The notes below the pieces were generated by a model that saw only the letters and a list, made by a program, of their open reading frames with translations, was not told the origin of the DNA and ran no database searches. The position numbers and the translations under genes were made by a program. From JABCYV01 sp963696025 (GTDB taxonomy: Bacteria > Acidobacteriota > Terriglobia > Terriglobales > Acidobacteriaceae), in assembly GCA_963696025.1 (NCBI GenBank), contig CAVOII010000014.1, positions 558,001-622,000 on the forward strand: DNA of 64,000 nt. Direction: 5' to 3'. Shown in pieces: positions 25,607 through 34,149 of the stretch; position 1 is the stretch's first letter; each line of letters starts with the position of its first letter.

Positions 25607-26667
25607 TGATCCGGCGCTTGCTGGTGCTCCCCCTCTTGGCCGCGATTTTCATTCTTGGCTCTTGCGGGAAGAAGACGCCGACTCTGAACTTATTAGTTTG
25701 GGAAGGCTACGCGGATCCATCTTTCGTGCACGCCTTCGAAGAGCAGAATCACTGCAAAGTCTCCGCGTCATATATGGGATCGAGTGACGAACTGGTCGCC
25801 AAGTTGCGTGGTGGTAGCGCGGGCAACTACGACGTTATTTCACCGTCAAGTGACGTCGCGACCTCGATCGCGTCTGCGGGCCTCGCTGCGCCCCTCGATC
25901 TTGCGAAAATACCCGGATACAGCCAGCTTTCGCCTCAGCTGACTTCCCTGCCGCTGGTGCGCTTGAAGGGAGAGGTTTACGGTGTGCCGTTCATGTGGGG
26001 GCCGGATCCCATGATTTACGACACAACAGCCTTTCCGCAGCCGCCGGACAGCTGGAATATTTTTTGGGACCCCAAATATCGCGGAAAGATTTCTGTGTGG
26101 GACGACCTGTCCACGGTTTACATGGCGGCGCAGGTACTCGGCTACGATAAGCCTGATCCCAGCCAGCTCTATAACATGACTGATGAGCAATTGGAAGCAG
26201 TCAAGAAAAAACTGCTGGAGTTGAAACCGAACATCCGCAAGATGTGGTCAACTGGCGGTGAGCTGACAAATCTTTTTCAGAATCACGAGATCATTGCGGC
26301 CATGGGCTGGCCGCTGATGACCAATCAGCTCCGCAAAATCAGCTTTTCAGTCGGCGAAACTATTCCTAAAGAAAATACCACAGGATGGATTGACCACCTG
26401 ATGATTACTGCCGGCAGTGAGAATAAAGACCTGGCGTACAAATTCCTGGAATACATGATCGAGGCACAAACCCAGAAAAAGGTCACCGATGTGACCGGTT
26501 ACACGCCGGCGAATCCGCAGGCAGCGCAGTTCATGACTTCCGATGAAGTCAAGAACCTGCACCTTGATGATGTGGACAAATATCAGAAGCGTCTTTACTT
26601 CTGGCAGAATGTGCCGCGGCGCGCGAAGTACAACGAGACTTGGAACGAAGTGAAGGCGGCACAATAG
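25606..26667 (+). CDS. potD: PotD-like polyamine-binding lipoprotein
   Basis: Extracytoplasmic solute-binding protein of a spermidine/putrescine-type ABC importer. Starting at 25606 the product begins MIRRLLVLPLLAAIFILGSC, with a lipobox LGSC that makes Cys20 the lipidated residue. The mature part follows the PotD/PotF pattern (LNLLVWEGYADPSFVHAFEE; NYDVISPSSDVATSIASAGL; GVPFMWGPDPMIYDTTAFPQ). The ATG at 25606 is 7 bases after GGAGG (25594-25598) and overlaps the TGA of the amidohydrolase; an ATG three bases earlier is possible. Subgroup specificity (putrescine versus spermidine) cannot be decided from sequence. Confidence 0.9.
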   Translation: MIRRLLVLPLLAAIFILGSCGKKTPTLNLLVWEGYADPSFVHAFEEQNHCKVSASYMGSSDELVAKLRGGSAGNYDVISPSSDVATSIASAGLAAPLDLAKIPGYSQLSPQLTSLPLVRLKGEVYGVPFMWGPDPMIYDTTAFPQPPDSWNIFWDPKYRGKISVWDDLSTVYMAAQVLGYDKPDPSQLYNMTDEQLEAVKKKLLELKPNIRKMWSTGGELTNLFQNHEIIAAMGWPLMTNQLRKISFSVGETIPKENTTGWIDHLMITAGSENKDLAYKFLEYMIEAQTQKKVTDVTGYTPANPQAAQFMTSDEVKNLHLDDVDKYQKRLYFWQNVPRRAKYNETWNEVKAAQ

Positions 26668-26754
26668 AGCAGGCTCGAAGTTGGTATTCGCAGGTTCGGG
26701 TGGAGGAGAGCCTTGGTCCTGCGCTAAGAAGTGTTTCCGAGTTTGCCAATTAAA

Positions 26755-27852
26755 ATGACCTCCACAAGCAGCGAACCCGCGAGCGTGACGGAGAAAGCGC
26801 CGGCGGCAACTCTGCTCTCCATCCGGAACGTAGCCAAATCTTTCGGTCGCACTCGAGTCCTTCGTGATATCTCGTTACAGATCGCGGAAGGCGAGTTCCT
26901 CACCATTCTTGGCGAGAGCGGCTCTGGAAAAACGACACTCCTGCGCATCATCGCAGGCTTCGAGAGTGCGGATTCTGGAGAAGTCCTGATGGGCGGAGAG
27001 CGGCTTGACCATCTGCCTCCTTATCGGCGCCGGGTCAATACCGTATTTCAGCACTATGCTTTGTTTCCCCATCTGACGGTCGCAGAAAACGTCGGTTATG
27101 GATTGCAGGTTGCCAAGCTGCCGAAGGCGGAAATTGTGGAGCGCGTCGAACGTGCTCTGGCCATGGTCAAGATGACAGAACATGCCTCATCCAAGCCGGC
27201 CAAGATCAGCGGAGGGCAGCAGCAGCGTATCGCCCTGGCGCGAGCTCTGGTAAACCGGCCACGTTTATTGCTGCTCGACGAGCCCCTTTCCGCGCTGGAC
27301 GCAAATCTCAGGCGCCAGATGCAGGTGGAACTGAAGTCGCTACAGCGGGAAGTGGGCATTTCTTTCGTGTTCGTTACCCATGATCAGGAAGAAGCCATGG
27401 TCATGTCCGACCGCATTGCGCTGCTGCGGATGGGGGAACTCGAACAAGTAGCTTCGCCGCGAGAAATCTACAGCCGCCCGGCGACGGGCTACGTCGCGCA
27501 GTTCATCGGACATACCAACCTTCTTCGCGGAGAAGTAAAAGACGGCGTCGCCCGTTGTCAATCGCTATCATGGCGCACCGGCTTGCGGGACGGGCCTGGG
27601 CTGTTCTCGTTACGACCAGAGAACATTCGGCTGGCTTCAGGCATGCCGAGCGGATCCACCGTGCGCTTCCGCGGGAAAATCCGTCACCAGGCTTTTCACG
27701 GAGCCACCGAACTCTTGCAGGTCGAGGGCGCGGAGGGACTGGTGATCTCAATCAGAACCGCCAGTCGGGAAAACTGGCAGGGCGGCGAACTCGAACTGGA
27801 ATTTTCCCCGGTGGACGCGGTAGCGGTTCGTGAGTCGCAGGAGAGAAGCTGA
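26755..27852 (+). CDS. potA: Polyamine ABC transporter ATP-binding protein
   Basis: Energises the polyamine importer. The ~365-residue protein has Walker A GESGSGKTT, the signature ISGGQQQRIALARAL, Walker B LLLLDEPLSALD, and the switch His in FVFVTHDQEEAM; a TOBE-type C-terminal regulatory region covers about the last 110 residues. These are the features of the PotA/PotG/UgpC branch. Neither ATG 26755 nor an in-frame GTG at 26731 has a good ribosome site at normal distance; the ATG is taken because the conserved domain starts about 20 residues later. The stop overlaps the potB start (TGATG). Confidence 0.93.
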   Translation: MTSTSSEPASVTEKAPAATLLSIRNVAKSFGRTRVLRDISLQIAEGEFLTILGESGSGKTTLLRIIAGFESADSGEVLMGGERLDHLPPYRRRVNTVFQHYALFPHLTVAENVGYGLQVAKLPKAEIVERVERALAMVKMTEHASSKPAKISGGQQQRIALARALVNRPRLLLLDEPLSALDANLRRQMQVELKSLQREVGISFVFVTHDQEEAMVMSDRIALLRMGELEQVASPREIYSRPATGYVAQFIGHTNLLRGEVKDGVARCQSLSWRTGLRDGPGLFSLRPENIRLASGMPSGSTVRFRGKIRHQAFHGATELLQVEGAEGLVISIRTASRENWQGGELELEFSPVDAVAVRESQERS

Positions 27853-28700
27853 TGTTCTCACGCGCCTACCGCGCCGCGATCACGCTTCCGCCACTGCTAT
27901 GGGTTACGGTCTTCCTGTTGGTTCCCTACGGATTGCTCTTCTGTTTTAGCGTCTGGTCGGTTTCGCCAGCGCAGGCAATTGTTCACTCCTGGACGCTGGA
28001 CAACTATCGCGAATTATTCGGCGTGGATGTGTACCTCCAGACGCTATTTCGCTCCATGTGGATAGCGGCCCGCGTCATGATTCTCTCCCTCCTGCTCGGC
28101 TATCCGTTGGCTTATTACCTTTCTTTCCATGCCGGGAAGAGAAAAGATCTCTTGTATCAATTGGTGATCATCCCGCTATGGGTGAGTTATCTGGTCCGCG
28201 CCTACGCCTGGAAGACGATCCTGGGCAGCGATGGGGTGCTCAATACACTCCTGCAGTACGTTCACCTCACAAAGCATCCGTTGGAGTTCCTGCTCTACAG
28301 TCCATTCGCTGTAGTGCTGACGCTTACTCACATCTATACTCCATTTGCATTTCTGCCCATCTACGCTTCGCTCGAGCACATCCCGCGGAACCTGGTCGAA
28401 GCTTCGCATGATCTGGGGGCTTCTCCGTTTCAAACTTTGTGGCGAGTGATCTTTCCGCTTTCGATTCCCGGAGTTCTAGCTGGAGCAACTTTTGCGTTCG
28501 TGCTCAGTCTGGGGGATTTCCTCGCGCCGCTGCTGCTGGGAGGGCCCAGTGGCATCATGATCTCTAACATCGTGGTCAGCTTGTTCGGCGCGGCTTACAA
28601 CTGGCCATTGGGCGCAGCCATTTCGCTGTGCCTGCTGGTCCTGGTGTTGGCCCTTCTTTTCGTCTCCGAGAATCTGGAAAAGAAATGGAGCTTTCGATGA
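27852..28700 (+). CDS. potB: Polyamine ABC transporter permease, PotB-like
   Basis: Inner-membrane permease of 282 residues with six hydrophobic segments, beginning LPPLLWVTVFLLVPYGLLFC at residues ~11-30. The cytoplasmic EAA loop that docks the ATPase is visible as EASHDLGASPFQTLWRVIFP (about residue 180-200). The start overlaps the potA stop, and the stop overlaps the potC start (ATGA), so the three are translated as one unit. Confidence 0.93.
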   Translation: MFSRAYRAAITLPPLLWVTVFLLVPYGLLFCFSVWSVSPAQAIVHSWTLDNYRELFGVDVYLQTLFRSMWIAARVMILSLLLGYPLAYYLSFHAGKRKDLLYQLVIIPLWVSYLVRAYAWKTILGSDGVLNTLLQYVHLTKHPLEFLLYSPFAVVLTLTHIYTPFAFLPIYASLEHIPRNLVEASHDLGASPFQTLWRVIFPLSIPGVLAGATFAFVLSLGDFLAPLLLGGPSGIMISNIVVSLFGAAYNWPLGAAISLCLLVLVLALLFVSENLEKKWSFR

Positions 28701-29530
28701 GCGGCCGAAACAGCACTGTCGGCAGCTTCCGTTGGTTGCCCTGGCATGCCATTGGTGTTTTCAGTTTCCTCTACTTGCCGATCGTCACGCTGATCGTCTA
28801 CTCGTTCAACGGCTCGGGAGTCGGCGGATTTCCGCCTCGCCACCTCACGCTGAACTGGTACCGCATGCTCCTTGCGGACGATGCCATCTGGACGTCGGTC
28901 TTGAATAGTGTTGTGGTCGCATTCGCTGCGATGGCAATCTCACTTACATTTGGAATTCCCGCAGCGCTAGCGCTCGATCGCGCCAACTTTCCGGGCAAGG
29001 TTTTGTTTCGTCGGCTCGTGCTGTTGCCGTTGATTCTTCCAGGCATTATCACCGGGCTCTCGCTGCTTATGCTGTTTCGCGAAGCAGACATCAAGCTCAG
29101 CCTCATCACCATCGTGCTGGGCCACGGCACCGCGCTGATTTCCGTCGCTACTACCGAGGTATTCGCGGGACTACAGAAGTTGGATCGGGCGCAGGAGGAA
29201 GCATCTCTCGACCTGGGCGCGAATTATTGGCAGACCTTCTGGCGGGTGACGATTCCGAACCTCCGTCTCTCCATCATTGGCGCGGCACTCTTGATCTTCA
29301 CACTTTCCATGGACGAAATCGCAGTCAGCTTCTTCTTGATCGGGCGTGACAACACCTTACCGCTGGAAATCTGGGGCAGGCTGCGTCGCGGCATCACGCC
29401 TGAAATCAATGCCATCTCGAGTATCATTTTCATTTTTTCACTGATCGCTATTGTGACCTGGTATCGCTTGCGCGTGAGTGCGGAAGGCAAGCGGGAAATC
29501 GTCACTGAACTCGTAGAAACCGTGTCCTAA
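28697..29530 (+). CDS. potC: Polyamine ABC transporter permease, PotC-like
   Basis: The second permease subunit, 277 residues with six membrane segments and the EAA loop EEASLDLGANYWQTFWRVTI. The start is placed at 28697, where ATG overlaps the potB TGA and TGGAG lies 6 bases upstream. A longer reading frame open from 28628 would overlap potB deeply and is rejected. The amine oxidase gene follows after 12 bases. Confidence 0.93.
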   Translation: MSGRNSTVGSFRWLPWHAIGVFSFLYLPIVTLIVYSFNGSGVGGFPPRHLTLNWYRMLLADDAIWTSVLNSVVVAFAAMAISLTFGIPAALALDRANFPGKVLFRRLVLLPLILPGIITGLSLLMLFREADIKLSLITIVLGHGTALISVATTEVFAGLQKLDRAQEEASLDLGANYWQTFWRVTIPNLRLSIIGAALLIFTLSMDEIAVSFFLIGRDNTLPLEIWGRLRRGITPEINAISSIIFIFSLIAIVTWYRLRVSAEGKREIVTELVETVS

Positions 29531-29542
29531 GGGGACTAGCGA

Positions 29543-31069
29543 ATGAGCGCGAATCGCAGGGACTTCATCAAGTTTGTGGTTGCGGGATCGGTTGCCGCGG
29601 GATGTCCGGTTGACCTCTCGCTGTTGGCCGCACAAGCCGACAACCCGCACCCGCCCATGGTAGAGGGTGAAGACAATCGCATCTGTCACCAGGTGCGCGA
29701 CGGTAAGGTGTTTGCGCGTCCGCCCGCTTCCGCCCGTCACGATGTCGTGATCGTCGGTGGCGGCCTGAGCGGGCTCGCTGCGGCCTATTTTCTGCGCCAG
29801 CGCGATTTCTTGCTGCTGGAAAAAGAGTCGCACTGGGGCGGCAATGCCTACGCCATGGAATATCAGGGCAACGCCTACGGCACCGGCACCGCATTTCTCT
29901 ATAGAGATGAATACGCCTACGGCTTTGCCAAGGAAATCGGCATGGAACCGCTGCCCGTCAACAGCCCGGATGGCAGCGTAATCAACGGCGACTGGATCGC
30001 GGACACATGGGGAACCGGACTCGACAAACTGCCCTACTCCCCATCTGTTCTCGAAAGCTTCAAGAAATTTAGGAAAGAAGTGGTGGCGATCGACCTGGAT
30101 AAGCGCGCCAAGGAACTTTACAACCTTTCCTTCTCCGATCTGCTCAAGGGATATCCCGATGAACTCAAACTTTGGTGGGACACTTACGGCCCCTCCAACT
30201 ATGGAGCGATGACCGAAGACGCCGCGGCGGCGGTGGGTGTGCTCGAATTGCAGGCAATGGCAGCGGAAAGTCCCCATGATGATCGCTTCAGCTGGCCCGG
30301 TGGGCTGGGTGCAATGACCAACAAGCTTGTCGAACTCTTGTCGTCGAAGTCCGCTGAACGCATGCAGACCGGTGCTTCGACCGTGGCAGTTGTCTCCGAC
30401 AAGAACGAGGTACAAGTCACTTATATGCAAGGCGCGGAACTGAAGACCGTCGCGGCCAAAACCGTGATCATGGCAACACCTAAATTCATTACCCGGCGCA
30501 TCGTGGACAGACTACCCGACAGGCAGTCCGAGGCCATGCACCAGATCCGCTACATTCCTTATGCCGTCGTCAACCTGATCTTCGATAAGCCGGTGTTCAA
30601 CAAGGGATACGACACCTGGTGTCCGGGGAACACTTTTACTGATATAACCGTGGCTGATTGGGTCATCCGCAACCAGCCTGGTTACAAACAGAAATACAAC
30701 ATTCTGACTTGCTATACCCCGCTGCGTGAAGAGGACCGCGGCGTTCTCCTTAGCGAATCGGGTTCGAGACAGGTTGCTGCCAGCGTACTGCGAGATTTCC
30801 AGAAGCTCTTCCCGGGATCGAACGTCGATCCACTTGAGGTACACCTCTATCGACGAGGCCATCCCATGTACATGTCCACTCCGCGCCTCTTCACTGAGGT
30901 GCAGCCCCTGGCGCGCCAATCCATGGACCGCGTGTTCTTCGCCAACACAGACTCCGAAGGACCGGAATCCACCGTCAGCCCGGCAATCCTCGCCGCCAAA
31001 CGCGCAGTGAACGAAGCGGAGAGCCGGCTAGCAGGAAAACCCGTGGCAACACATAAGACCGCAGACTAA
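29543..31069 (+). CDS. Tat-exported FAD amine oxidase (polyamine/monoamine oxidase family)
   Basis: A 508-residue flavoprotein that likely oxidises an amine, yielding an aldehyde plus a shorter amine or ammonia. The N-terminus NRRDFIKFVVAGSVAAGC has the twin-arginine pattern, and Cys21 after AAG is a possible lipid-attachment site, so the enzyme would sit in the periplasm on a membrane. The FAD dinucleotide site is at about 71-90 (VVIVGGGLSGLAAAYFLRQ), with the ribose-binding Glu in LLEKESHWGGNA. The C-terminus has VFFANTDSEGPESTVSPAIL, matching the second FAD-contact region of the family. It is the last gene of the transport operon. Desaturases and phytoene-dehydrogenase-like enzymes share this fold and are the alternatives; context favours polyamines. 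Confidence 0.85.
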   Translation: MSANRRDFIKFVVAGSVAAGCPVDLSLLAAQADNPHPPMVEGEDNRICHQVRDGKVFARPPASARHDVVIVGGGLSGLAAAYFLRQRDFLLLEKESHWGGNAYAMEYQGNAYGTGTAFLYRDEYAYGFAKEIGMEPLPVNSPDGSVINGDWIADTWGTGLDKLPYSPSVLESFKKFRKEVVAIDLDKRAKELYNLSFSDLLKGYPDELKLWWDTYGPSNYGAMTEDAAAAVGVLELQAMAAESPHDDRFSWPGGLGAMTNKLVELLSSKSAERMQTGASTVAVVSDKNEVQVTYMQGAELKTVAAKTVIMATPKFITRRIVDRLPDRQSEAMHQIRYIPYAVVNLIFDKPVFNKGYDTWCPGNTFTDITVADWVIRNQPGYKQKYNILTCYTPLREEDRGVLLSESGSRQVAASVLRDFQKLFPGSNVDPLEVHLYRRGHPMYMSTPRLFTEVQPLARQSMDRVFFANTDSEGPESTVSPAILAAKRAVNEAESRLAGKPVATHKTAD

Positions 31070-31077
31070 AGCAATTC

Positions 31078-31216
31078 TCACCACGGAGAGCTTTTTAACC
31101 GCAAAGGCCGCAAGGAGAACCCGCAAAGGCCGCCAAGAAAACCCATACAAGTTCTTCTTTGCATTTTTTGCGGCCTTTCTTTGCGTCCTTTGCGGTTAAA
31201 GCTTTCCTCTGTGTAG
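31078..31216. repeat. Long imperfect inverted repeat with an internal tandem repeat
   Basis: The left arm (31078-31113, containing TTAACCGCAAAGGCCGCAAG) pairs imperfectly with the right arm (31180-31216, containing TGCGTCCTTTGCGGTTAAAG). Two tandem ~21-base units CCGCAAAGGCCGC(C)AAG begin near 31099 and 31121. The transcript would fold into a long stem after the amine oxidase and before typA, and may act as a terminator or simply be a mobile-like intergenic element. Confidence 0.6.
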
Positions 31217-31303
31217 TTACCTCTGGTGGTGAAAACACCCCTTCCCCCAACATCTCATAGTAAAGTGGTAGTGGTACAAACGTCAGGAAGGATAGTCCAC
31301 ATT

Positions 31304-33127
31304 TTGAGTTCGGCTATTCGCAACATCGCTATTATTGCGCACGTCGACCACGGCAAGACAACTCTGGTGGACGCCATGCTGCGCCAGAGCGGTACTTTTC
31401 GCGCCAACGAACACCTGATCGAGCGCGTCATGGATTCGAACGATCTGGAGCGCGAACGCGGCATCACCATTCTGGCCAAGAATACCGCCATCTTTTACCA
31501 CCACGTGAAGATCAATATCGTGGACACGCCCGGCCACAGTGACTTTGGCGGCGAAGTCGAGCGCGCGCTCAAGATGGTCGATGGAGTCATGCTGTTGGTG
31601 GACGCCAGCGAAGGCCCGCTGCCACAAACCCGCTATGTGCTAGGCAAGGCGCTGGAAGCGAATCTTCCGCCCATTGTTGTCATTAATAAGATCGATCGCT
31701 CGGACGCGCGTCCGCAAGAAGTTCTCAACGAAATTTATGACCTCTTCATTGACCTTGATGCCAAGGAAGATCAACTGGACTTTCCAGTTCTTTATACCAA
31801 TGCCAAAGAAGGGACAGCTGCAACCGATATGAAAGGTGGTGGAGTGGATTTGCAGCCTCTGTTCGAAGCCATCATAAACACCATTCCTGAACCTCAGGGT
31901 GATCCAAGCGGGCCGTTGCAGATCTTAGTGGCCAATCTCGATTACAGCGACTATCTGGGACGACTGGCAATCGCACGCGTCTTCAATGGAAGCATGCACA
32001 CCGGCGAAGATGTCGCCATCGCCAAGTTGGATGGTTCGCTGCAGAAAACCAAGATCACAAAACTGTTTTCGTTCTCCGGATTGAAGCGGACTGACATCAC
32101 CGAGACGACACTAGGCGACATCGTTGCGGTGGCCGGTGTTGAAGGCATTACCATCGGTGAGACCATCACCGACGCAGAGAACCCAGCGCCGTTGCCGCAC
32201 ATTTCGATTGATGAGCCGACCATAGCCATGCTGTTCACAGTAAACACCTCGCCGTTTGCAGGGCGCGAGGGCACTTATGTGACTTCACGAAATCTACGGG
32301 AGCGCTTGCAAAAAGAGCTGCTGACCAACGTTTCCCTGCGGCTTGAGGAGACCGACAGCACGGATTCATTCGTGGTGATGGGACGAGGAGAACTGCAACT
32401 TTCGATCCTGATAGAGATGATGCGCCGCGAAGGCTACGAACTGATGGTAGGTAAGCCTGAAATCGTTACCAAGCGCGTAGACGGCAAGCTCATGGAGCCG
32501 ATCGAGAAACTCACGGTGGACGTGCCGGAAGAGTTCGTGGGCGTAGTGATGGAGCAGCTAGGCACTCGCAAGGGTGAAGTCCTCAACATGCACAACCATG
32601 GGTACGGGCGGGTGCGAATCGACTTTCGAGTCGCCAGCCGCGGATTGATCGGCCTCCGCGGGCAGCTGCTTACTGACACTCGCGGCACCATCGTCATGAA
32701 TTCGCTATTCGACGGATACACCGAATGGCAAGGCGAAATTCCGCATCGCCTGACCGGCGCCCTGGTGTCCGATCGCGAAGGAGTTACGACTCCGTACGCG
32801 CTTTACAACCTGCAGGAGCGCGGCGAACTGTTTGTCGGTCCCACGGTCGAGGTATATGAGGGCATGATCATTGGCGAAAACGCCAAAGATACTGATCTCG
32901 ACGTGAATGTAGTGCGCGAGAAGAAACTGACCAACATGCGATCTTCGACGTCGGACATGGCAATTCGGCTGGTGCCGTTCCGCCAGCTGAACCTGGAGCA
33001 AGCCATTGAGTTCATCGCCGACGATGAGTTCATCGAGGTGACGCCCAAGGCGCTCCGTCTGCGAAAGAAGGCCCTGCAAGCGAATAAGCGGAAGAGAAGC
33101 ATGATGGCGGCGGTGGAAGAGGGCTAG
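31304..33127 (+). CDS. typA: Ribosome-associated GTPase TypA/BipA
   Basis: Translational GTPase of the EF-G type that binds the ribosome under stress and helps 50S assembly. Starting at TTG 31304 (ATTTTGAGTTCGG, read as MSSAIRNIAIIAHVDHGKTT) gives 607 residues, the same length as the E. coli protein; an upstream GTG at 31226 would add a 26-residue tail with no family resemblance. Motifs: G1 AHVDHGKTT, G2 ERERGITI, G3 DTPGHSDFGGEVER, G4 NKIDRSDA, then domains II, III and the BipA-specific C-terminus (GRVRIDFRVASRGLIGLRGQ). A small zinc-ribbon gene follows closely. Confidence 0.95.
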   Translation: MSSAIRNIAIIAHVDHGKTTLVDAMLRQSGTFRANEHLIERVMDSNDLERERGITILAKNTAIFYHHVKINIVDTPGHSDFGGEVERALKMVDGVMLLVDASEGPLPQTRYVLGKALEANLPPIVVINKIDRSDARPQEVLNEIYDLFIDLDAKEDQLDFPVLYTNAKEGTAATDMKGGGVDLQPLFEAIINTIPEPQGDPSGPLQILVANLDYSDYLGRLAIARVFNGSMHTGEDVAIAKLDGSLQKTKITKLFSFSGLKRTDITETTLGDIVAVAGVEGITIGETITDAENPAPLPHISIDEPTIAMLFTVNTSPFAGREGTYVTSRNLRERLQKELLTNVSLRLEETDSTDSFVVMGRGELQLSILIEMMRREGYELMVGKPEIVTKRVDGKLMEPIEKLTVDVPEEFVGVVMEQLGTRKGEVLNMHNHGYGRVRIDFRVASRGLIGLRGQLLTDTRGTIVMNSLFDGYTEWQGEIPHRLTGALVSDREGVTTPYALYNLQERGELFVGPTVEVYEGMIIGENAKDTDLDVNVVREKKLTNMRSSTSDMAIRLVPFRQLNLEQAIEFIADDEFIEVTPKALRLRKKALQANKRKRSMMAAVEEG

Positions 33128-33179
33128 GATGTCGTGCTCGAAAGCCAAGCTGCTTCCTCAGAACGGAAGGCGCCTGAAG

Positions 33180-33362
33180 ATGTTTCTCGTCCCCTGCAGT
33201 TGTGGCAGAACTTTCGCGGTCGCTGAGAACTACGATCGTCAAGGGACCGCGCGGAGCCGCTACCTGAAGTGTCCCGGGTGCGGCAAGCGGCATGATCCCA
33301 GGAACAGGCTTCTGCATCTTGGATATCATCGCGAGGGATACTGGAAGGTGGACGATTGCTAG
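33180..33362 (+). CDS. Small zinc-ribbon-like protein
   Basis: A 60-residue protein with two cysteine pairs, PCSCGRTFAV and CPGCGKRHD, spaced as in a treble-clef or zinc-ribbon fold, then a basic tail. No enzymatic motif is seen. An in-frame ATG at 33129 (one base after the typA stop) is possible, but the conserved-looking part begins at 33180. No known function is recognised; the location suggests co-transcription with typA. Confidence 0.5.
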   Translation: MFLVPCSCGRTFAVAENYDRQGTARSRYLKCPGCGKRHDPRNRLLHLGYHREGYWKVDDC

Positions 33363-33546
33363 AAGGTACCGTGCAAGGCCCAATAAAACCGCCCCGCCTG
33401 CGGTAGCTTCCTATAGTTAGCAGACCTGCTATACTTCCCCACGCATTTGACTGTTCGCCAACTCCGGCTATTTGGACGGCCAACCAGCCCCCGCGTTTTC
33501 CGCCGAAGTCAGCCGCACTCAGATAGCTCACTCCGAGGCAATTCGC

Positions 33547-33873
33547 GTGAAGAATATCTTCGTAGGCAACCTGGATTTCAATACCGGTGAAGACGAACTG
33601 CGTCAGTTGTTCGCGGCGTATGGGCAGGTGGACCGCGTTAGCATCATGACCGATCGTGAGACTGGCCGCTCCCGTGGTTTCGGTTTCGTCGAGATGACCA
33701 ATGCGGAAGAGGGAGAAAAAGCAATCGCCGCCCTCAACGGCAGCCAGGTGGGCGGGCGTACGCTGAACGTGAACGAGGCACGTCCCAAGGTGGAGCGCAG
33801 CGGCGGTGGCGGTCGAGATCGTGGTGGGGACCGCGGCGGTCGGGGTGGTGGCGGTGGCCGAGGTCGCTGGTAG
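33547..33873 (+). CDS. RRM-type RNA-binding protein with Gly/Arg-rich tail
   Basis: A 108-residue protein with one RNA-recognition motif (residues ~2-76): RNP2 IFVGNL and RNP1 RGFGFVEM are both intact. The last ~30 residues are Gly- and Arg-rich, like RGG boxes of cold-shock-inducible RRM proteins in cyanobacteria. The start is taken as GTG at 33547, because GAGG lies 8 bases upstream and the RRM begins at once; a TTG at 33472 would add 25 residues with no domain. It probably binds single-stranded RNA. Confidence 0.88.
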   Translation: MKNIFVGNLDFNTGEDELRQLFAAYGQVDRVSIMTDRETGRSRGFGFVEMTNAEEGEKAIAALNGSQVGGRTLNVNEARPKVERSGGGGRDRGGDRGGRGGGGGRGRW

Positions 33874-33972
33874 ACTCGACGTACGCGTTTGATAATTTGC
33901 GGTGAGCGCGCGCTTCTCTGCCTCCAGACTTCGATTGATAGGACGAAGTTCCGGCTGTAAACTGAAAGCAGC

Positions 33973-34049
33973 GCGCCCGTAGCTCAGCTGGATAGAGCGG
34001 CAGCCTCCGGAGCTGTAGGTCGGGAGTTCGAATCTCTCCGGGCGCGCCA
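33973..34049 (+). tRNA. tRNA-Arg (anticodon CCG)
   Basis: A 77-base cloverleaf: acceptor GCGCCCG pairs with CGGGCGC, U8-A9, a normal D-arm (GCTCAGCTGGATAGAGC), the anticodon stem GCAGC/GCTGT with loop CTCCGGA (anticodon CCG at 34007-34009), and the T-arm with TTCGAAT. The CCA end is encoded (34047-34049). It decodes CGG. Confidence 0.95.
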
Positions 34050-34080
34050 GGTCATTCCCAAGCTTCCGGTTATCCTGCAA

Positions 34081-34143
34081 GATCCCTCGCTGCGCTCGGG
34101 ATTTCGGCTGCGGGTTCCCGCTTCGCTCACGCCCGGAAAGCGC
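34081..34143. repeat. Dispersed intergenic repeat, copy 2
   Basis: A ~60-base element beginning GATCCCTCGCTGCGCTCGGG and ending CCGCTTCGCTCACGCCCGG, related to the copy at 7573-7626. It fills the space between tRNA-Arg and the following minus-strand gene end. The pattern of short G/C-rich self-complementary parts suggests a REP-like element. Confidence 0.6.
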
Positions 34144-34149
34144 CTCAAC

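Noticed and set aside
28628..28696. Earlier start for potC inside potB
   Set aside because: It would overlap potB by 73 bases; the ATG at 28697 has a ribosome site and the usual ATGA overlap.
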